Positions 26,256 to 36,244 of a stretch of DNA of 64,000 bases are shown here, one piece after another; the stretch's first letter is position 1; each line of letters starts with the position of its first letter. The notes below the pieces were generated by a model. The model ran no database searches. It had not been told where the DNA came from and saw nothing but the letters and a program-made list of their open reading frames with translations. Location of the stretch: positions 62,001 through 126,000 of the forward strand of contig PAJP01000022.1 in NCBI GenBank assembly GCA_002706095.1. The letters are read 5' to 3'. Position numbers and translations under genes: made by a program. This DNA comes from Methylophaga sp. GTDB taxonomy: Bacteria > Pseudomonadota > Gammaproteobacteria > Nitrosococcales > Methylophagaceae.

Positions 26256-27343
26256 ATAAAGAAAAAGGGTTTTCTCTAGTCGAATTGATGGTGGCACTTG
26301 TCATAGGCCTTTTACTGATTGCTGGGGTAATAGAGTTATTCGTTAGTACGCGTCAAACCTATCGTGTACAAGATATGAAAGCGCGCATGCAAGAAGATGG
26401 ACGCTATGCAATTCATCACATTTCATCGCTTTTAGACCGCGCCGGTTACGTCGGTTGTAACTCTATCCCTACAGGGAATAGAGGGGCTACAGGAAGAAAT
26501 TCAGGGGGTACAGGTAGAAGCCTAGTCAATAATCTGAACACGGCAAATAATTATTTCTGGGACATAGGTGGTGCCCCAGTCTTAGGCCACGAAGCAGATA
26601 ACAACGGTGGCTGGTCTCCCGCATTACCTGCTGGAATCAATCAAGCGATTGCAGGTAGTGATGTTTTTACATTACGTACGGTTAACAATGTCTTTATTGA
26701 AGTTAGTCATTTCGATAGCAGTTTAGGCCCCTCTGCTCCGGTCAAAATTCCACAGAATAATCCTCTGGATGATTGCGATCCGGCGACAGAAGCAAATCCT
26801 GGTGAGTGTGCCAACATCGTGATTGCTTCTGACTGCAATAATAGCGTGATTTTTCAGGTGACCAATGATCCCTCAGTAGACGGCAATCTTCAACATGAAA
26901 CAGGTATCGGTACACCTGGAAATAGTCGAGTTGACTTGGGACTATCTGGCCTAAGTCAGGGCTGGTTAAATACCATCACTACACATACTTTTTTTATTCG
27001 AAATGGCCCCAGTAATTACCCTTCTCTTTATCAGATGGTGCTGGGAAAAAATCCAGATGTACTTATCGAAGGTGTCGAACAGATGCAGGTGGAGTATGGT
27101 GTCGATACCAGCAATAACGGTAGTGTAGACCAATATGTCAAAGCAAATGCAGTGGCTGACTGGGAGCAGGTTATCAGTGTTCGCATCTCCTTAGTCATGA
27201 TCAATATTGACCCTCAACAAAATGATAATGTGGCATTAGGGGATGGCACCTATACCCTCGAGGGCAATGTCATCACCCCGAATGACGGCAGGTTGAGACA
27301 AGTCTTTACTAAAACAATAACGCTCAGGAACCGTATATTATGA
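26252..27343 (+). CDS. pilW: Type IV pilus minor pilin PilW
   Basis: 363 residues. The leader MNKEKG is followed by FSLVELMVALVIGLLLIAGV and the PilW pattern MKARMQEDGRYAIHHISSLL with AGYVGC. The long periplasmic part has several cysteine pairs. It overlaps pilV by 4 bases and pilX by 4, so the operon is tightly coupled. PilW is required for pilus biogenesis and PilY1 display. Confidence 0.92.
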   Translation: MNKEKGFSLVELMVALVIGLLLIAGVIELFVSTRQTYRVQDMKARMQEDGRYAIHHISSLLDRAGYVGCNSIPTGNRGATGRNSGGTGRSLVNNLNTANNYFWDIGGAPVLGHEADNNGGWSPALPAGINQAIAGSDVFTLRTVNNVFIEVSHFDSSLGPSAPVKIPQNNPLDDCDPATEANPGECANIVIASDCNNSVIFQVTNDPSVDGNLQHETGIGTPGNSRVDLGLSGLSQGWLNTITTHTFFIRNGPSNYPSLYQMVLGKNPDVLIEGVEQMQVEYGVDTSNNGSVDQYVKANAVADWEQVISVRISLVMINIDPQQNDNVALGDGTYTLEGNVITPNDGRLRQVFTKTITLRNRIL

Positions 27344-27864
27344 AAACTCAACAATCAGGTGCGGCCTTGATTGTCAGTCTCATTATGCTGTTATTGCTGA
27401 CCATGATAGGAATCTTTGCCATGCGTACAGGTGTCATGGAAGAAAAAATGGCAGCTAATCAAATTGACAGAGATATAGCGTTTAAAGCAGCTGAAGTGGC
27501 GTTACGAGCTGGTGAAGGTACCGTCTTAAACTGGGTTAATCTGCCAATTTGTTCCGATACTGGTGCCCCCGGGTGTTGGACCAAACAATCTATGGATCCT
27601 GTCGGCACAGATGCGACCCCTTGGTGGCTTCAACGTAACGCCGCCTGGTGGACTGCAAATGGCACAGCCGCCACCCAACCACAAGGTGCTGTCAGCCCAC
27701 CACGTTATGTCATTGAAGAAATTATAAAACCCGGAAATAGTAACGGTAATAAGCCTCGAGACCAGCAACAAGGTGGTGCTAAGTTCTACCGCGTTACTGC
27801 CCGCGGTGTGGGTGGCTCAGTGCAATCCGTGGTCCTTTTACAGTCTGTCGTTCGTATGAGGTAA
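27340..27864 (+). CDS. pilX: Type IV pilus assembly protein PilX
   Basis: 174 residues. The N-terminus MKTQQSGAALIVSLIMLLLL followed by MRTGVMEEKMAANQIDRDIA is the PilX N-terminal family. The mature protein has Ala rather than Phe as first residue, and Glu5 is missing, as is usual for PilX/GspK-like pilins thought to start the filament. It lies 4 bases before pilY1. Confidence 0.9.
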   Translation: MKTQQSGAALIVSLIMLLLLTMIGIFAMRTGVMEEKMAANQIDRDIAFKAAEVALRAGEGTVLNWVNLPICSDTGAPGCWTKQSMDPVGTDATPWWLQRNAAWWTANGTAATQPQGAVSPPRYVIEEIIKPGNSNGNKPRDQQQGGAKFYRVTARGVGGSVQSVVLLQSVVRMR

Positions 27865-27868
27865 AAAT

Positions 27869-30800
27869 ATGAATAAATTATCCTCTTTCACAGCGCTCGT
27901 ATTATTGGGTATTTACTCGCTGACATCTTCAGCAGCTAATCTCAACATCAGTAATGTGCCACTCTATCTCGGTGGTGTGGTTGCACCGAATATCATGTTT
28001 ACACTTGATGATTCAGGTTCAATGCAATGGGAGGTCATGCCTGATGAGAATTTACATTATGCGAATTACCTGTTCCCTAGACCGTCCAGTCTTTATGGTG
28101 GTGTTACCTACAGTAACCAGGTACCAAACTTTGATGACGATAACGTCCATAACTTCTTTTCACGCTCATCTGTCAACAACGCAGTGTTCTACAATCCAGA
28201 TGTGACTTATGTGCCTTGGAGTAAGGCTGATGGCACGAGTATGGGAAATGCGAATCCATCAGCTGCGCTATATAATCCGGCCGATCCTTCACGTGGAAGT
28301 ATCAACTTAAAAACTCAACAAACACAATATTCATGCTGGTTCAAACATGGCAGTAGCCTCGGTAGTGCTTATGGAGACCCATGCAATGGTAACCATAGTT
28401 TTTGGCCCATCACATACTACAAATACAATGGCAGCGCTTCTGACTCAGAGGCATTGCGATTAGATCGCTCTCGCTATACACGGGTAAGAATTACCGACTC
28501 CACTTCAGCTAGTACAACATTCACCAGTCCAAACGGTACGACTCGGACTCGTGATGAAGAAATACAAAACTTTGCTAACTGGTTTCAATATTACCGCTCA
28601 AGAATTTTGACAGCTCGTGCTGGTGTAGGCCGCGCATTTGCCACCCAATCTGAAAATTCCCGTGTCGGTTTTGCTGCAATAAACGAGGGTAGCCGCACTA
28701 TCGATGGTGTCAGCAGTAACAGAGCCCTCATCAGAGGAGTCAGAAAATTTAGCGGTGCGAACAGGACCGCATTTTACGATAACCTCTACGATCATGTGAT
28801 TAACAATTACGGGACACCACTCAGATCAGCTGCGGCCAGTGTAGGCCAATATTACGAAAGAACCGACAACAGAGGACCATGGGGAGCTAACCCAGGTACT
28901 GATGACTCCTCTGCTCACCTGACTTGTCGTCAGAGCTATCATATTCTCACTACAGATGGCTACTGGAATGGTGGAAGCCCAGGACTTGGAAATGTTGACA
29001 GTAGCAACGGCACCACCATCAGTGGTCCTAATGATGACGATTATACGTATTTAGCTTCTCCCCCTTTCTCTGATTCATGGTCAAATACACTGGCTGATAC
29101 AGCCATGCACTACTGGAAACGGGATCTTCGCACAGACTTAGAAAATGAAGTACCAACCAATACGGAAGATCCAGCATTTTGGCAACACATGGTCACATTC
29201 ACCGTGGGGCTCGGGGTCAAAGGCTCACTCGACCCAGAGAATGATTTAAACGCGCTTTCAGCCACCCCTCCGACCAAATCATGGTCTGACCCGGGAAGTT
29301 CAAACCCAGCAAAAATAGATGACTTATGGCATGCTGCAGTCAATAGTCATGGTAATTTTTTCAGTGCTGCTGATCCTGATGAGTTTGCCGAATCACTTGC
29401 TGGCATTTTACAAAATATCACATCGAGAACTTCGTCCTCCGCTGCTGTTGCCGTTAACTCGGGTGCCATAACTAGTGACAGTAAAGTCTATCAAGCCCGT
29501 TTTAACAGTGGCGACTGGACAGGACGACTACTAGCGTTTGGCTTTGATGACGATGGACAATTATTACCTTCAGCATTGTGGGATGCTGCTAATAAAATTC
29601 CAAGCGCTAATCAACGTGTGATATTCACCTCTGATGGTAATAATGGTTATGCATTTGACTGGAATGCATTGAATTCTAGTCAAAAATTATCATTAGGTAG
29701 CGAAGATGTATTGAATTATCTGCGTGGTAACCAATCGAAAGAACAGAGTAAATCTGAGGGTATCTATAGAACACGAACTAAATTACTTGGCGATATTATT
29801 AATTCCTCTCCAGTGTTACTTGGTCCTCCTAGATCAGATTATTACGATCAATGGGGCAATAGATCAGAAGATGATGAGCCAGAAGATTCTGTCCTATATT
29901 CTGAGTTTGTCAGCACCTATCTGAACCGAACCGCTATGATTTATGTAGGGGCGAATGATGGTATGTTGCATGCGTTTGATGCTGATTCTGGAGTTGAAAA
30001 GTTTGCCTATGTGCCCAATAGTGTCTACAACAACTTGAAAGAATTATCATCCCCCAGCTACTCACACAAATATTACGTTGATGCCAGTCCAACTGTGGTA
30101 GATGCATTTTTTGATGGCAGTTGGCATACAGTACTTGTTTCAGGTCTTGGCGCGGGTGGTCAAGGTTACTTTGCCTTGGACATTACGGATCCTTCAGCAT
30201 TTTCAAATGAAACAGAATCAGCTAAAAAAGTGTTGTGGGAATTTACCGATAAGAATGATCCCGATATGGGATACACCATGGGACAAGCAAATATTGTTCG
30301 TTTGAATAACGGTAAATGGGCGGCCTTATTTAGTGGCGGGTACAACAATACTTTTGATAATGACGCTGATGGCAGTGCAAATAATGCAAGCCATGACAGT
30401 GAAGATGGCAATGGTTATATCTATATCGTAGATATAGAAACTGGTAGCCTGATTCGTAAGTTTGATACACAAACAGGCAAAAATGAGGATCCAACCGAAC
30501 AGTTTAGACCAAATGGAATCGCCACGCCGACAGCTATCGACACAAACCAAGATGGCACCACCGATCTGATTTATGCCGGCGATATGTTTGGTAATGTTTG
30601 GAGCATTGAAATTGGTAGCAATAATAAGAATGACTGGGACTTTACATACAGAGATGCGGATACCAATAAACCACTGCCTTTATATTCGGCGTGTTTCGGA
30701 ACAAGCTGTAACAAAGACAACATTCAACCAATTACAACACCAGTTAAAGTAGAGCTTCATAGAGAAAAAAATGGCTATTTACTTTTATTTGGTACCGGTA

Positions 30801-31510
30801 AATATTTTGAAGTTGGCGACAATACTCCAGTTGATCAAGTTACACAAAGTTTTTACGCTATTTGGGATCCGAGAGTATATGATGCTGATACATCCTCCTA
30901 TACACGTTATGCATTTTCTCGGGCTCAACTCAATAAACGGGCAATGGCTGAATTTACGATTCTAGGCACGAATTATCGGACAATATCGGCCTCAGAATCA
31001 GATAAAATCATTAACTGGGGTACAGCTAACACTGATGACCGAGGCTGGTATGTTGACTTAGTCAGTGCATCATCAGGTGAAAATAGTGGTGAAAGACAAG
31101 TTTCTGAAGCCATTATCCGAGATGAAAAAGTGATCTTTACGTCACTTGTTCCATCAGAAGATGCATGTGATTTTGGTGGTAGTAGTTGGTTAATGGAATT
31201 AGATTATTACACGGGACTACCTCTGAACTATCAGCCGCTGGATATCAATGGCGATGGTGTGATTGATGCAAATGATCTCTATGTAGATACTGATGGTGAC
31301 GGTGAGCCAGATACCGAGGTGCCAGTTGTCGCAGGTAAAGGCTATGACAGTATCATTTCTCCACCTAAAATCAGCAGACGTGTTCCTGGTTCTGGCTCCA
31401 CTGAAGTGAAATTTATGAGTGATGCCGAGACAGGTGAGCTTATTTTAGAAGAAGAGTCTTCAAGTGAGGATGCGATAGGAAGACGATCTTGGATTCAACT
31501 GACTGATTAA
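27869..31510 (+). CDS. pilY1: Type IV pilus tip adhesin PilY1
   Basis: 1213 residues with a signal peptide ending near SSA (residue 22). The N-terminal part has a von Willebrand-like MIDAS (LDDSGSM, Asp47-Ser49-Ser51). The C-terminal half (from ~residue 640) is the PilY1 beta-propeller (YVGANDGMLHAFDADSG, YVDASPTVVDAF, SGLGAGGQGYFALDITDPS). At least two calcium-loop-like segments are visible: DTNQDGTTD near residue 892 and DINGDGVIDANDLYVDTDGD near 1128. PilY1 sits at the pilus tip, helps extension against PilT, and acts in adhesion and surface sensing. A GAGG ribosome site precedes ATG 27869. Length and layout are normal. Confidence 0.93.
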   Translation: MNKLSSFTALVLLGIYSLTSSAANLNISNVPLYLGGVVAPNIMFTLDDSGSMQWEVMPDENLHYANYLFPRPSSLYGGVTYSNQVPNFDDDNVHNFFSRSSVNNAVFYNPDVTYVPWSKADGTSMGNANPSAALYNPADPSRGSINLKTQQTQYSCWFKHGSSLGSAYGDPCNGNHSFWPITYYKYNGSASDSEALRLDRSRYTRVRITDSTSASTTFTSPNGTTRTRDEEIQNFANWFQYYRSRILTARAGVGRAFATQSENSRVGFAAINEGSRTIDGVSSNRALIRGVRKFSGANRTAFYDNLYDHVINNYGTPLRSAAASVGQYYERTDNRGPWGANPGTDDSSAHLTCRQSYHILTTDGYWNGGSPGLGNVDSSNGTTISGPNDDDYTYLASPPFSDSWSNTLADTAMHYWKRDLRTDLENEVPTNTEDPAFWQHMVTFTVGLGVKGSLDPENDLNALSATPPTKSWSDPGSSNPAKIDDLWHAAVNSHGNFFSAADPDEFAESLAGILQNITSRTSSSAAVAVNSGAITSDSKVYQARFNSGDWTGRLLAFGFDDDGQLLPSALWDAANKIPSANQRVIFTSDGNNGYAFDWNALNSSQKLSLGSEDVLNYLRGNQSKEQSKSEGIYRTRTKLLGDIINSSPVLLGPPRSDYYDQWGNRSEDDEPEDSVLYSEFVSTYLNRTAMIYVGANDGMLHAFDADSGVEKFAYVPNSVYNNLKELSSPSYSHKYYVDASPTVVDAFFDGSWHTVLVSGLGAGGQGYFALDITDPSAFSNETESAKKVLWEFTDKNDPDMGYTMGQANIVRLNNGKWAALFSGGYNNTFDNDADGSANNASHDSEDGNGYIYIVDIETGSLIRKFDTQTGKNEDPTEQFRPNGIATPTAIDTNQDGTTDLIYAGDMFGNVWSIEIGSNNKNDWDFTYRDADTNKPLPLYSACFGTSCNKDNIQPITTPVKVELHREKNGYLLLFGTGKYFEVGDNTPVDQVTQSFYAIWDPRVYDADTSSYTRYAFSRAQLNKRAMAEFTILGTNYRTISASESDKIINWGTANTDDRGWYVDLVSASSGENSGERQVSEAIIRDEKVIFTSLVPSEDACDFGGSSWLMELDYYTGLPLNYQPLDINGDGVIDANDLYVDTDGDGEPDTEVPVVAGKGYDSIISPPKISRRVPGSGSTEVKFMSDAETGELILEEESSSEDAIGRRSWIQLTD

Positions 31511-31520
31511 GGACATATGT

Positions 31521-31814
31521 ATGTTTAAAAAAAATTATTTATCCATCCTCTCTGTGTTATTAATACCAATGTCAGTATTTGCACAGACTTTTAGTCAGAG
31601 TGGAACAGTAACGGACTCATCGCTATCCTCAGATAGATTAGTGATTTCTAATCAAGAGTATCTTATCGACCATAATACGGTTGTGCATGGTCTTGCGCCA
31701 CAAGGGGAAAAAGGCCCTATTGTGAATGTAGACACAGCTATAGGCTTTAACACGAATCGTGGTGCTGATGGCGAGCTCCCCTATATCACTGAAATATGGT
31801 TATTAAATGAATAA
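31521..31814 (+). CDS. Small exported protein in the PilY2 position
   Basis: 97 residues. A signal peptide (MFKKNYLSILSVLLIPMSVFA) precedes a ~75-residue periplasmic part (VSQ-free; GTVTDSSLSSDRLVISNQEY, ITEIWLLNE). It lies between pilY1 and pilE, exactly where Pseudomonas has pilY2, and overlaps the pilE start by 8 bases. Size, export signal and place fit PilY2, a poorly understood pilus accessory protein. Sequence similarity to PilY2 cannot be confirmed by eye, so no symbol is given. Confidence 0.7.
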   Translation: MFKKNYLSILSVLLIPMSVFAQTFSQSGTVTDSSLSSDRLVISNQEYLIDHNTVVHGLAPQGEKGPIVNVDTAIGFNTNRGADGELPYITEIWLLNE

Positions 31815-32208
31815 AACAATATATAGAGAAAATGGTTTTACACTTATCGAATTGATGATTGTGGTTGTCATTCTCGGTATTTTGGCTGCCATTGCTTATC
31901 CATCCTATCAAGAGCAAGTCAGGCAAACTCGACGAGCTAATGCTCAGGCTGATTTAATGGAACTGGCAAGTTATATGGAGAGGTATTACACAGAAAACTT
32001 TACTTACGTAGGCACACGGGGTGCCTTACCTTTTGCTCAGTCACCTAAGACTGGAACAGCCTATTACAATATCGTTGTAGCAGCGAATCCTACGGCGACA
32101 AGTTATCAATTAGTGGCAACAGCCCAAGGGAGCCAAGCAAATGACGTCAACTGCACCCCCCTGACAATAACTCAGACAGGTGCCACTGGTCCAGCTGGTT
32201 GCTGGTAG
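31807..32208 (+). CDS. pilE: Type IV pilus minor pilin PilE
   Basis: 133 residues. The prepilin motif is RENG|FTLIELMIVVVILGILAA, followed by IAYPSYQEQVRQTRRANAQA, the PilE pattern. The C-terminal pair of cysteines (NCTPL and AGCW) probably makes the D-loop disulfide. Its position at the end of fimT-pilVWXY1Y2E identifies it as the minor pilin rather than the major subunit. The operon stops at the strong terminator 22 bases downstream. Confidence 0.9.
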   Translation: MNKTIYRENGFTLIELMIVVVILGILAAIAYPSYQEQVRQTRRANAQADLMELASYMERYYTENFTYVGTRGALPFAQSPKTGTAYYNIVVAANPTATSYQLVATAQGSQANDVNCTPLTITQTGATGPAGCW

Positions 32209-32229
32209 AAACATATAAAATAACCCAGT

Positions 32230-32257
32230 AAAAAAGCCGACTAACGTCGGCTTTTTT
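32230..32257. terminator. Bidirectional intrinsic terminator
   Basis: AAAAAAGCCGAC and GTCGGCTTTTTT form a 12-base stem around TAAC. Each side ends in A6/T6, so it can stop both the rightward pilE operon and the leftward adhesin gene. Confidence 0.93.
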
Positions 32258-32276
32258 ACTTTTCTCATATACTGAA

Positions 32277-35200
32277 TTAACTTTGATCTACTTGTATCTG
32301 ACCACTAGTAATCAAAGAGTTGATAATATCTGCATTTGACATACCAGATGCATCACTACCAACCAGTTGATCAATACTGGTATTTTGTAAAGTGATTGTT
32401 TGTGTCATATCACCACCATCGCCTTCTGGGGTTAACGAAAGTACAACGTCGTTACCTTGTTCAGCGACTGAGATATAGTCGGTAATATCATTACTTTCTT
32501 CTCCCTGCAGAATATCAGAAAGATCCAATATATCACCTTCACTGCCATTAAAATCAGTGACAGTATCTTCAGCAGGATTTACAGCGGTACCTTGGTCACC
32601 ATCATGCCAGACGAATAAGTCAGCACCCTCGCCACCAGTTAAGATATCATTACCTGCTCCGCCGATAATAATATGCTCCCCATCTCCACCAACGACAATA
32701 TCATCACCAGCTCCGCCATCAAGTGTTTCAGTGACAATAGGATCATCGTCAACACTTGCAGAACTACCACCATTAGTCGTGTCTGGCTGATATTTACCAT
32801 CAAGACTGGTTCCATCACTGAAAGAGACCTTAAAAGGCACTTCTCGTGATCCAAAATCTTCACCTCTCGTCATCCCCCGGCCATCAGTATCAATACCGAA
32901 GGTGAGAGTCTCTCCATTCGTGAAAGTACCAGGTTCAAACGTGATGACTAGCTCATCAGTATCGCCATCTGTAACCATCTGAATGTCATCACTTGATATA
33001 GTTGAACCATCACCGAGGGTGAAGGTATAGCTATCGGTTCCTACCTGATCAAAAAAGGCATTATATTCGGCTAAGGAGATACGTACCTCCGTGACATATA
33101 ATGCAGCAGCGGCTAATGCAGTCAAAGTGAAAGAAAACTGATTATCATTGCCCGTACCAGTTTGTCCTGGACTTACCCTGGCAATGACTTCTCTTTCACC
33201 TGAGCTATATGTACCGCCTGTACCGCCAATCAGAACATCATCACCAGCGCCGCCGTAGATAAAATCAACGTCGTCGCCACCAATCAGAATTTCATCTCGG
33301 AATGTGCCTTCCAACAGACTTCCATTCACATATGTAACAGAGACATTGGCAGAATCTTGCTGACTGCCTGCTTGATTCTGATAACTGAAACTGCCGCCAT
33401 TACTATTGGCATCATTGAAGGTCACACTATTACCATTGACTAAAGCACTATCGGAATCCGATGAAGCACTAACTCCATTTAGGGAGTATGTTTCACCATC
33501 AGCACCACTATCATTAGCAAATAAAGCCCATTCAGGAATATCAACAGAGTTTTGATTAGTAATAACGACGTCATCACTGACGACTAACGTAGATAAATCC
33601 ACATCTACATCGATAGTAAATGTGTTACTAGCACTATCACCATCGCCATCAGTGACCGCGTAGGTTATTTCTTCAGTGAAGCTACCGTTCGCAGAATCCC
33701 CTACCGTGTAGGTATATTCACCGTTATCCATATCAACCGTTAAAACACTTCCATTAGCGGTTGTAATCGTCCATACGTGTGTTGTCACATCAAAACTGGC
33801 GACAGCGCTACCGGCAGAAGCTGTATTCGTTAGTTGATTGTAAGTATAGCCAACACCATCGATCGTAATCTGACTAATCCAACCGCCATCGGCTCCTGCA
33901 CTAGATGGGAGCCCACCATCAAGTAGATCACCAGAGACACTATTGCCTGTGACAGTGCTTGTTAAAGTATCACCAAGCTGAGAAAAATCTGTCACTGTAA
34001 TGACCGGAATCTCTGAACTATTCACTCCATCATAAGCTATAGGCGCTAATTCCTCTGCTACAGCATCAGCCCCCATACCTAAAGCGTATGAAGTGATGCC
34101 ATTATCAATTAAGAACTGCTCCCAAGCTTGTTGTTCACCGCTATCGATACCAACACCGATATACTTGCCATTAGCATCCGTTTCATTACTTTCATTTGGT
34201 GCGCCATCAGACATGAAATAGGCAAGGTTCTGAGCATCATCCAATTTACCTGTGTCATTAAACGCATCTATGGCTTGTTGGATAGCATCATCATAATTTG
34301 TTTCACCATCAGCTGTAAGCGAGTTGATGATTTCTTTTGCAGTGGCAGTGTCAACCCAGAGATTGGTTGGATTCTCAGCGTTATTGTTAAATGTCACTAA
34401 ATTCACCATGACATCACCAAGGGCTTCGTACTGCTCGATTAAGTTCAAACTGGATTTAATCATTACTTCCAGTTTCGTCATGCCCTGAAACTCAGCAGAT
34501 CCATTCATACTGTTAGACGTGTCAAGGATCAATAGTAGATTTGTATCAACTGATTGTCCTAGCGTTGTTGCACGTTGTTCCGGATTTGCGACAGGCGCAT
34601 CATCTTGCACTGTAACGTTGAAACTAGCTGACGATGTGCCACCGAGGTCATCAGTTACGTTAACGTTTACATTTATGTTTTCAACAACACCATCGACATC
34701 ACGTAACGGTTGAAGAAGCTCAACGGTGTAGGATGCTTGCGAATTTGAAATAGTACTGAGTAATACTGTAAAAACCTGGTTAGCTGAGTCACTAGAATCT
34801 GTTCCACTGATATAACCTATCAATGTCCCTGTAGAACTATCCCAAACGGTGTCTATCGCTGAACCATTAAGTGTTAATAAATCAGTGGTATCACCTGTGG
34901 TGGACAAAGAAATAGAGCTTAAATCATTTCCACCGAGATCCAAGCTAATCGTTTGTGTCGATGTTGCCGAACCACCTGATATTCCGTTCGCTAGTCCGCC
35001 TTCAGAAACCAAACTGGATGGCGCCTGGATAACAATATCACCTGGTGGCGGAGGAGGCGGTGGCGGATCAATTGGCGGTACATCAGACTGTTCAGGATCA
35101 GTATCATCAATAAACAGTAGATCTGCCTCAGGAAAGTCATAAGTATTGCTGACGCCAACGGTATCAAATCCTGCCTCGGGTATTCTTTCCGGCTCTAAAT

Positions 35201-35588
35201 AGTCGACAAAGACCGCATCATGGCCTTCATTTCCCGCTGCATTACCCGCGCCAGCAGCAGTTTCTTCAGCAGTTTGTGTAGGATCTTGCCCTTCTAAAAT
35301 AGCCTGTTGGATAGCATCAACATCGTCACTGACAGACTCTTCATTATCAGCAACGTCAATATTGACTGGATCAAATACTTCACTATCCAGCAATGCTTGA
35401 GAGCTTCGGCCCAGATCCATAACACTGCCGTCTGCAAACTCGATTTCAATGGCACCTTCTGCCCCTGTTGAAATCAAATCATTGGCATAAACCACATCAC
35501 CCACTTGTAGTGTTCTTACAGAACCATCCGTGGAGGTGGCTGTTACAGCGCCAATGAGCGCTTTTACAACACCAATTTCTGTAGCCAT
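32277..35588 (-). CDS. LapA-like RTX adhesin with retention module and VWA domain
   Basis: 1103 residues. Residues 1-75 are the retention module of LapA-type adhesins (VVKALIGAVTATSTDGSVRT, VGDVVYANDLISTGAEGAIE). TAAG at 110-113 matches the LapG protease site. A Pro8 run lies near 175-182. A VWA domain has the MIDAS DTSNS (356-360). Ig/VCBS-like repeats and two RTX stretches follow (IGGDDVDFIYGGAGDDVLIG; GGAGDDIVVGG with GGAGNDILTGGEGADLFVW), then a type I secretion C-terminus. It is probably secreted by a LapBCE-type T1SS and held in the outer membrane until LapG, controlled by c-di-GMP through LapD, cuts it. None of those partners is in the window. It is small for the family (LapA exceeds 5000 residues). 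An AGGGGA ribosome site precedes the ATG. Confidence 0.88.
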   Translation of the reverse strand: MATEIGVVKALIGAVTATSTDGSVRTLQVGDVVYANDLISTGAEGAIEIEFADGSVMDLGRSSQALLDSEVFDPVNIDVADNEESVSDDVDAIQQAILEGQDPTQTAEETAAGAGNAAGNEGHDAVFVDYLEPERIPEAGFDTVGVSNTYDFPEADLLFIDDTDPEQSDVPPIDPPPPPPPPGDIVIQAPSSLVSEGGLANGISGGSATSTQTISLDLGGNDLSSISLSTTGDTTDLLTLNGSAIDTVWDSSTGTLIGYISGTDSSDSANQVFTVLLSTISNSQASYTVELLQPLRDVDGVVENINVNVNVTDDLGGTSSASFNVTVQDDAPVANPEQRATTLGQSVDTNLLLILDTSNSMNGSAEFQGMTKLEVMIKSSLNLIEQYEALGDVMVNLVTFNNNAENPTNLWVDTATAKEIINSLTADGETNYDDAIQQAIDAFNDTGKLDDAQNLAYFMSDGAPNESNETDANGKYIGVGIDSGEQQAWEQFLIDNGITSYALGMGADAVAEELAPIAYDGVNSSEIPVITVTDFSQLGDTLTSTVTGNSVSGDLLDGGLPSSAGADGGWISQITIDGVGYTYNQLTNTASAGSAVASFDVTTHVWTITTANGSVLTVDMDNGEYTYTVGDSANGSFTEEITYAVTDGDGDSASNTFTIDVDVDLSTLVVSDDVVITNQNSVDIPEWALFANDSGADGETYSLNGVSASSDSDSALVNGNSVTFNDANSNGGSFSYQNQAGSQQDSANVSVTYVNGSLLEGTFRDEILIGGDDVDFIYGGAGDDVLIGGTGGTYSSGEREVIARVSPGQTGTGNDNQFSFTLTALAAAALYVTEVRISLAEYNAFFDQVGTDSYTFTLGDGSTISSDDIQMVTDGDTDELVITFEPGTFTNGETLTFGIDTDGRGMTRGEDFGSREVPFKVSFSDGTSLDGKYQPDTTNGGSSASVDDDPIVTETLDGGAGDDIVVGGDGEHIIIGGAGNDILTGGEGADLFVWHDGDQGTAVNPAEDTVTDFNGSEGDILDLSDILQGEESNDITDYISVAEQGNDVVLSLTPEGDGGDMTQTITLQNTSIDQLVGSDASGMSNADIINSLITSGQIQVDQS

Positions 35589-35706
35589 ATTTATTCCCCT
35601 GATCGCTGTACTGGAATAGCCAGCACGCGTAACTTATTCATCATGTCGTAATATTGCCCTGAGAGCCTTATTTGATCTACTGTACTTTGGTACTACACCC
35701 GCCGTT

Positions 35707-35728
35707 AAATGTGAAACTGTTCACATTT
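35707..35728. promoter_or_regulatory. CRP/Vfr-type palindrome upstream of the RTX adhesin
   Basis: AAATGTGA-AACTGT-TCACATTT contains TGTGA-N6-TCACA, the full CRP consensus with both flanking triplets symmetric. It is centred about 130 bases before the adhesin start codon, in the 219-base gap 35589-35807, which otherwise holds only the adhesin leader. Regulation by a cAMP receptor protein of the CRP/Vfr family is inferred. Confidence 0.7.
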
Positions 35729-35807
35729 TTCAAATTCTTGATGGCGAATTCCTGCTTTTGAAAGCAATATCAGTACCATTAATTTCAACTAAGGGAGGAA
35801 TGAGCTA

Positions 35808-36244
35808 TCAGCTCTTGATGAGATTTTGCCGTTTTTCTTCTTTAGCTAGGTGATCAAGTACATCCGTCACTAACTTTCTAGGAATCCAGGCTTCCCCATC
35901 ATGCACAACACGCACAGCTCTAACAATGGCATGCCGTTGTTCGTAAGCTACAAATCCTCGACATGTAAAAGCAGACAGCTTTAATTGTTCGTAAGTTGCA
36001 GGTTTATCGGTAATAATAATCGTTTTTGTATGCGGTGAGCGCAAATTAACATAGAAGCAGAGCTCATCAGCTGAAAGTTCGTCAGTCCGGTCTGAAATGA
36101 CTAGTACATCAGGCTTAGATTTTGCGATCGCTTCCAGAAGTATTTCAAAGGAAGAGTCATATAATGCATTGGTCGTAATGTTATGCTGGCTCTGCAACAG
36201 AGCGAGTTCTTTCTTTATATCAGAACCAACCAGACACACATTTA

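Noticed and set aside
32640-32740. Glycine/aspartate-rich coding repeat as a DNA tandem repeat
   Set aside because: These are RTX GGxGxD protein repeats with diverged codons, not a DNA-level tandem array.
35589-35807. Remnant of an HTH domain downstream of the receiver-like gene (frameshift)
   Set aside because: The frames after the stop show no LuxR-type HTH pattern; the protein ends cleanly.
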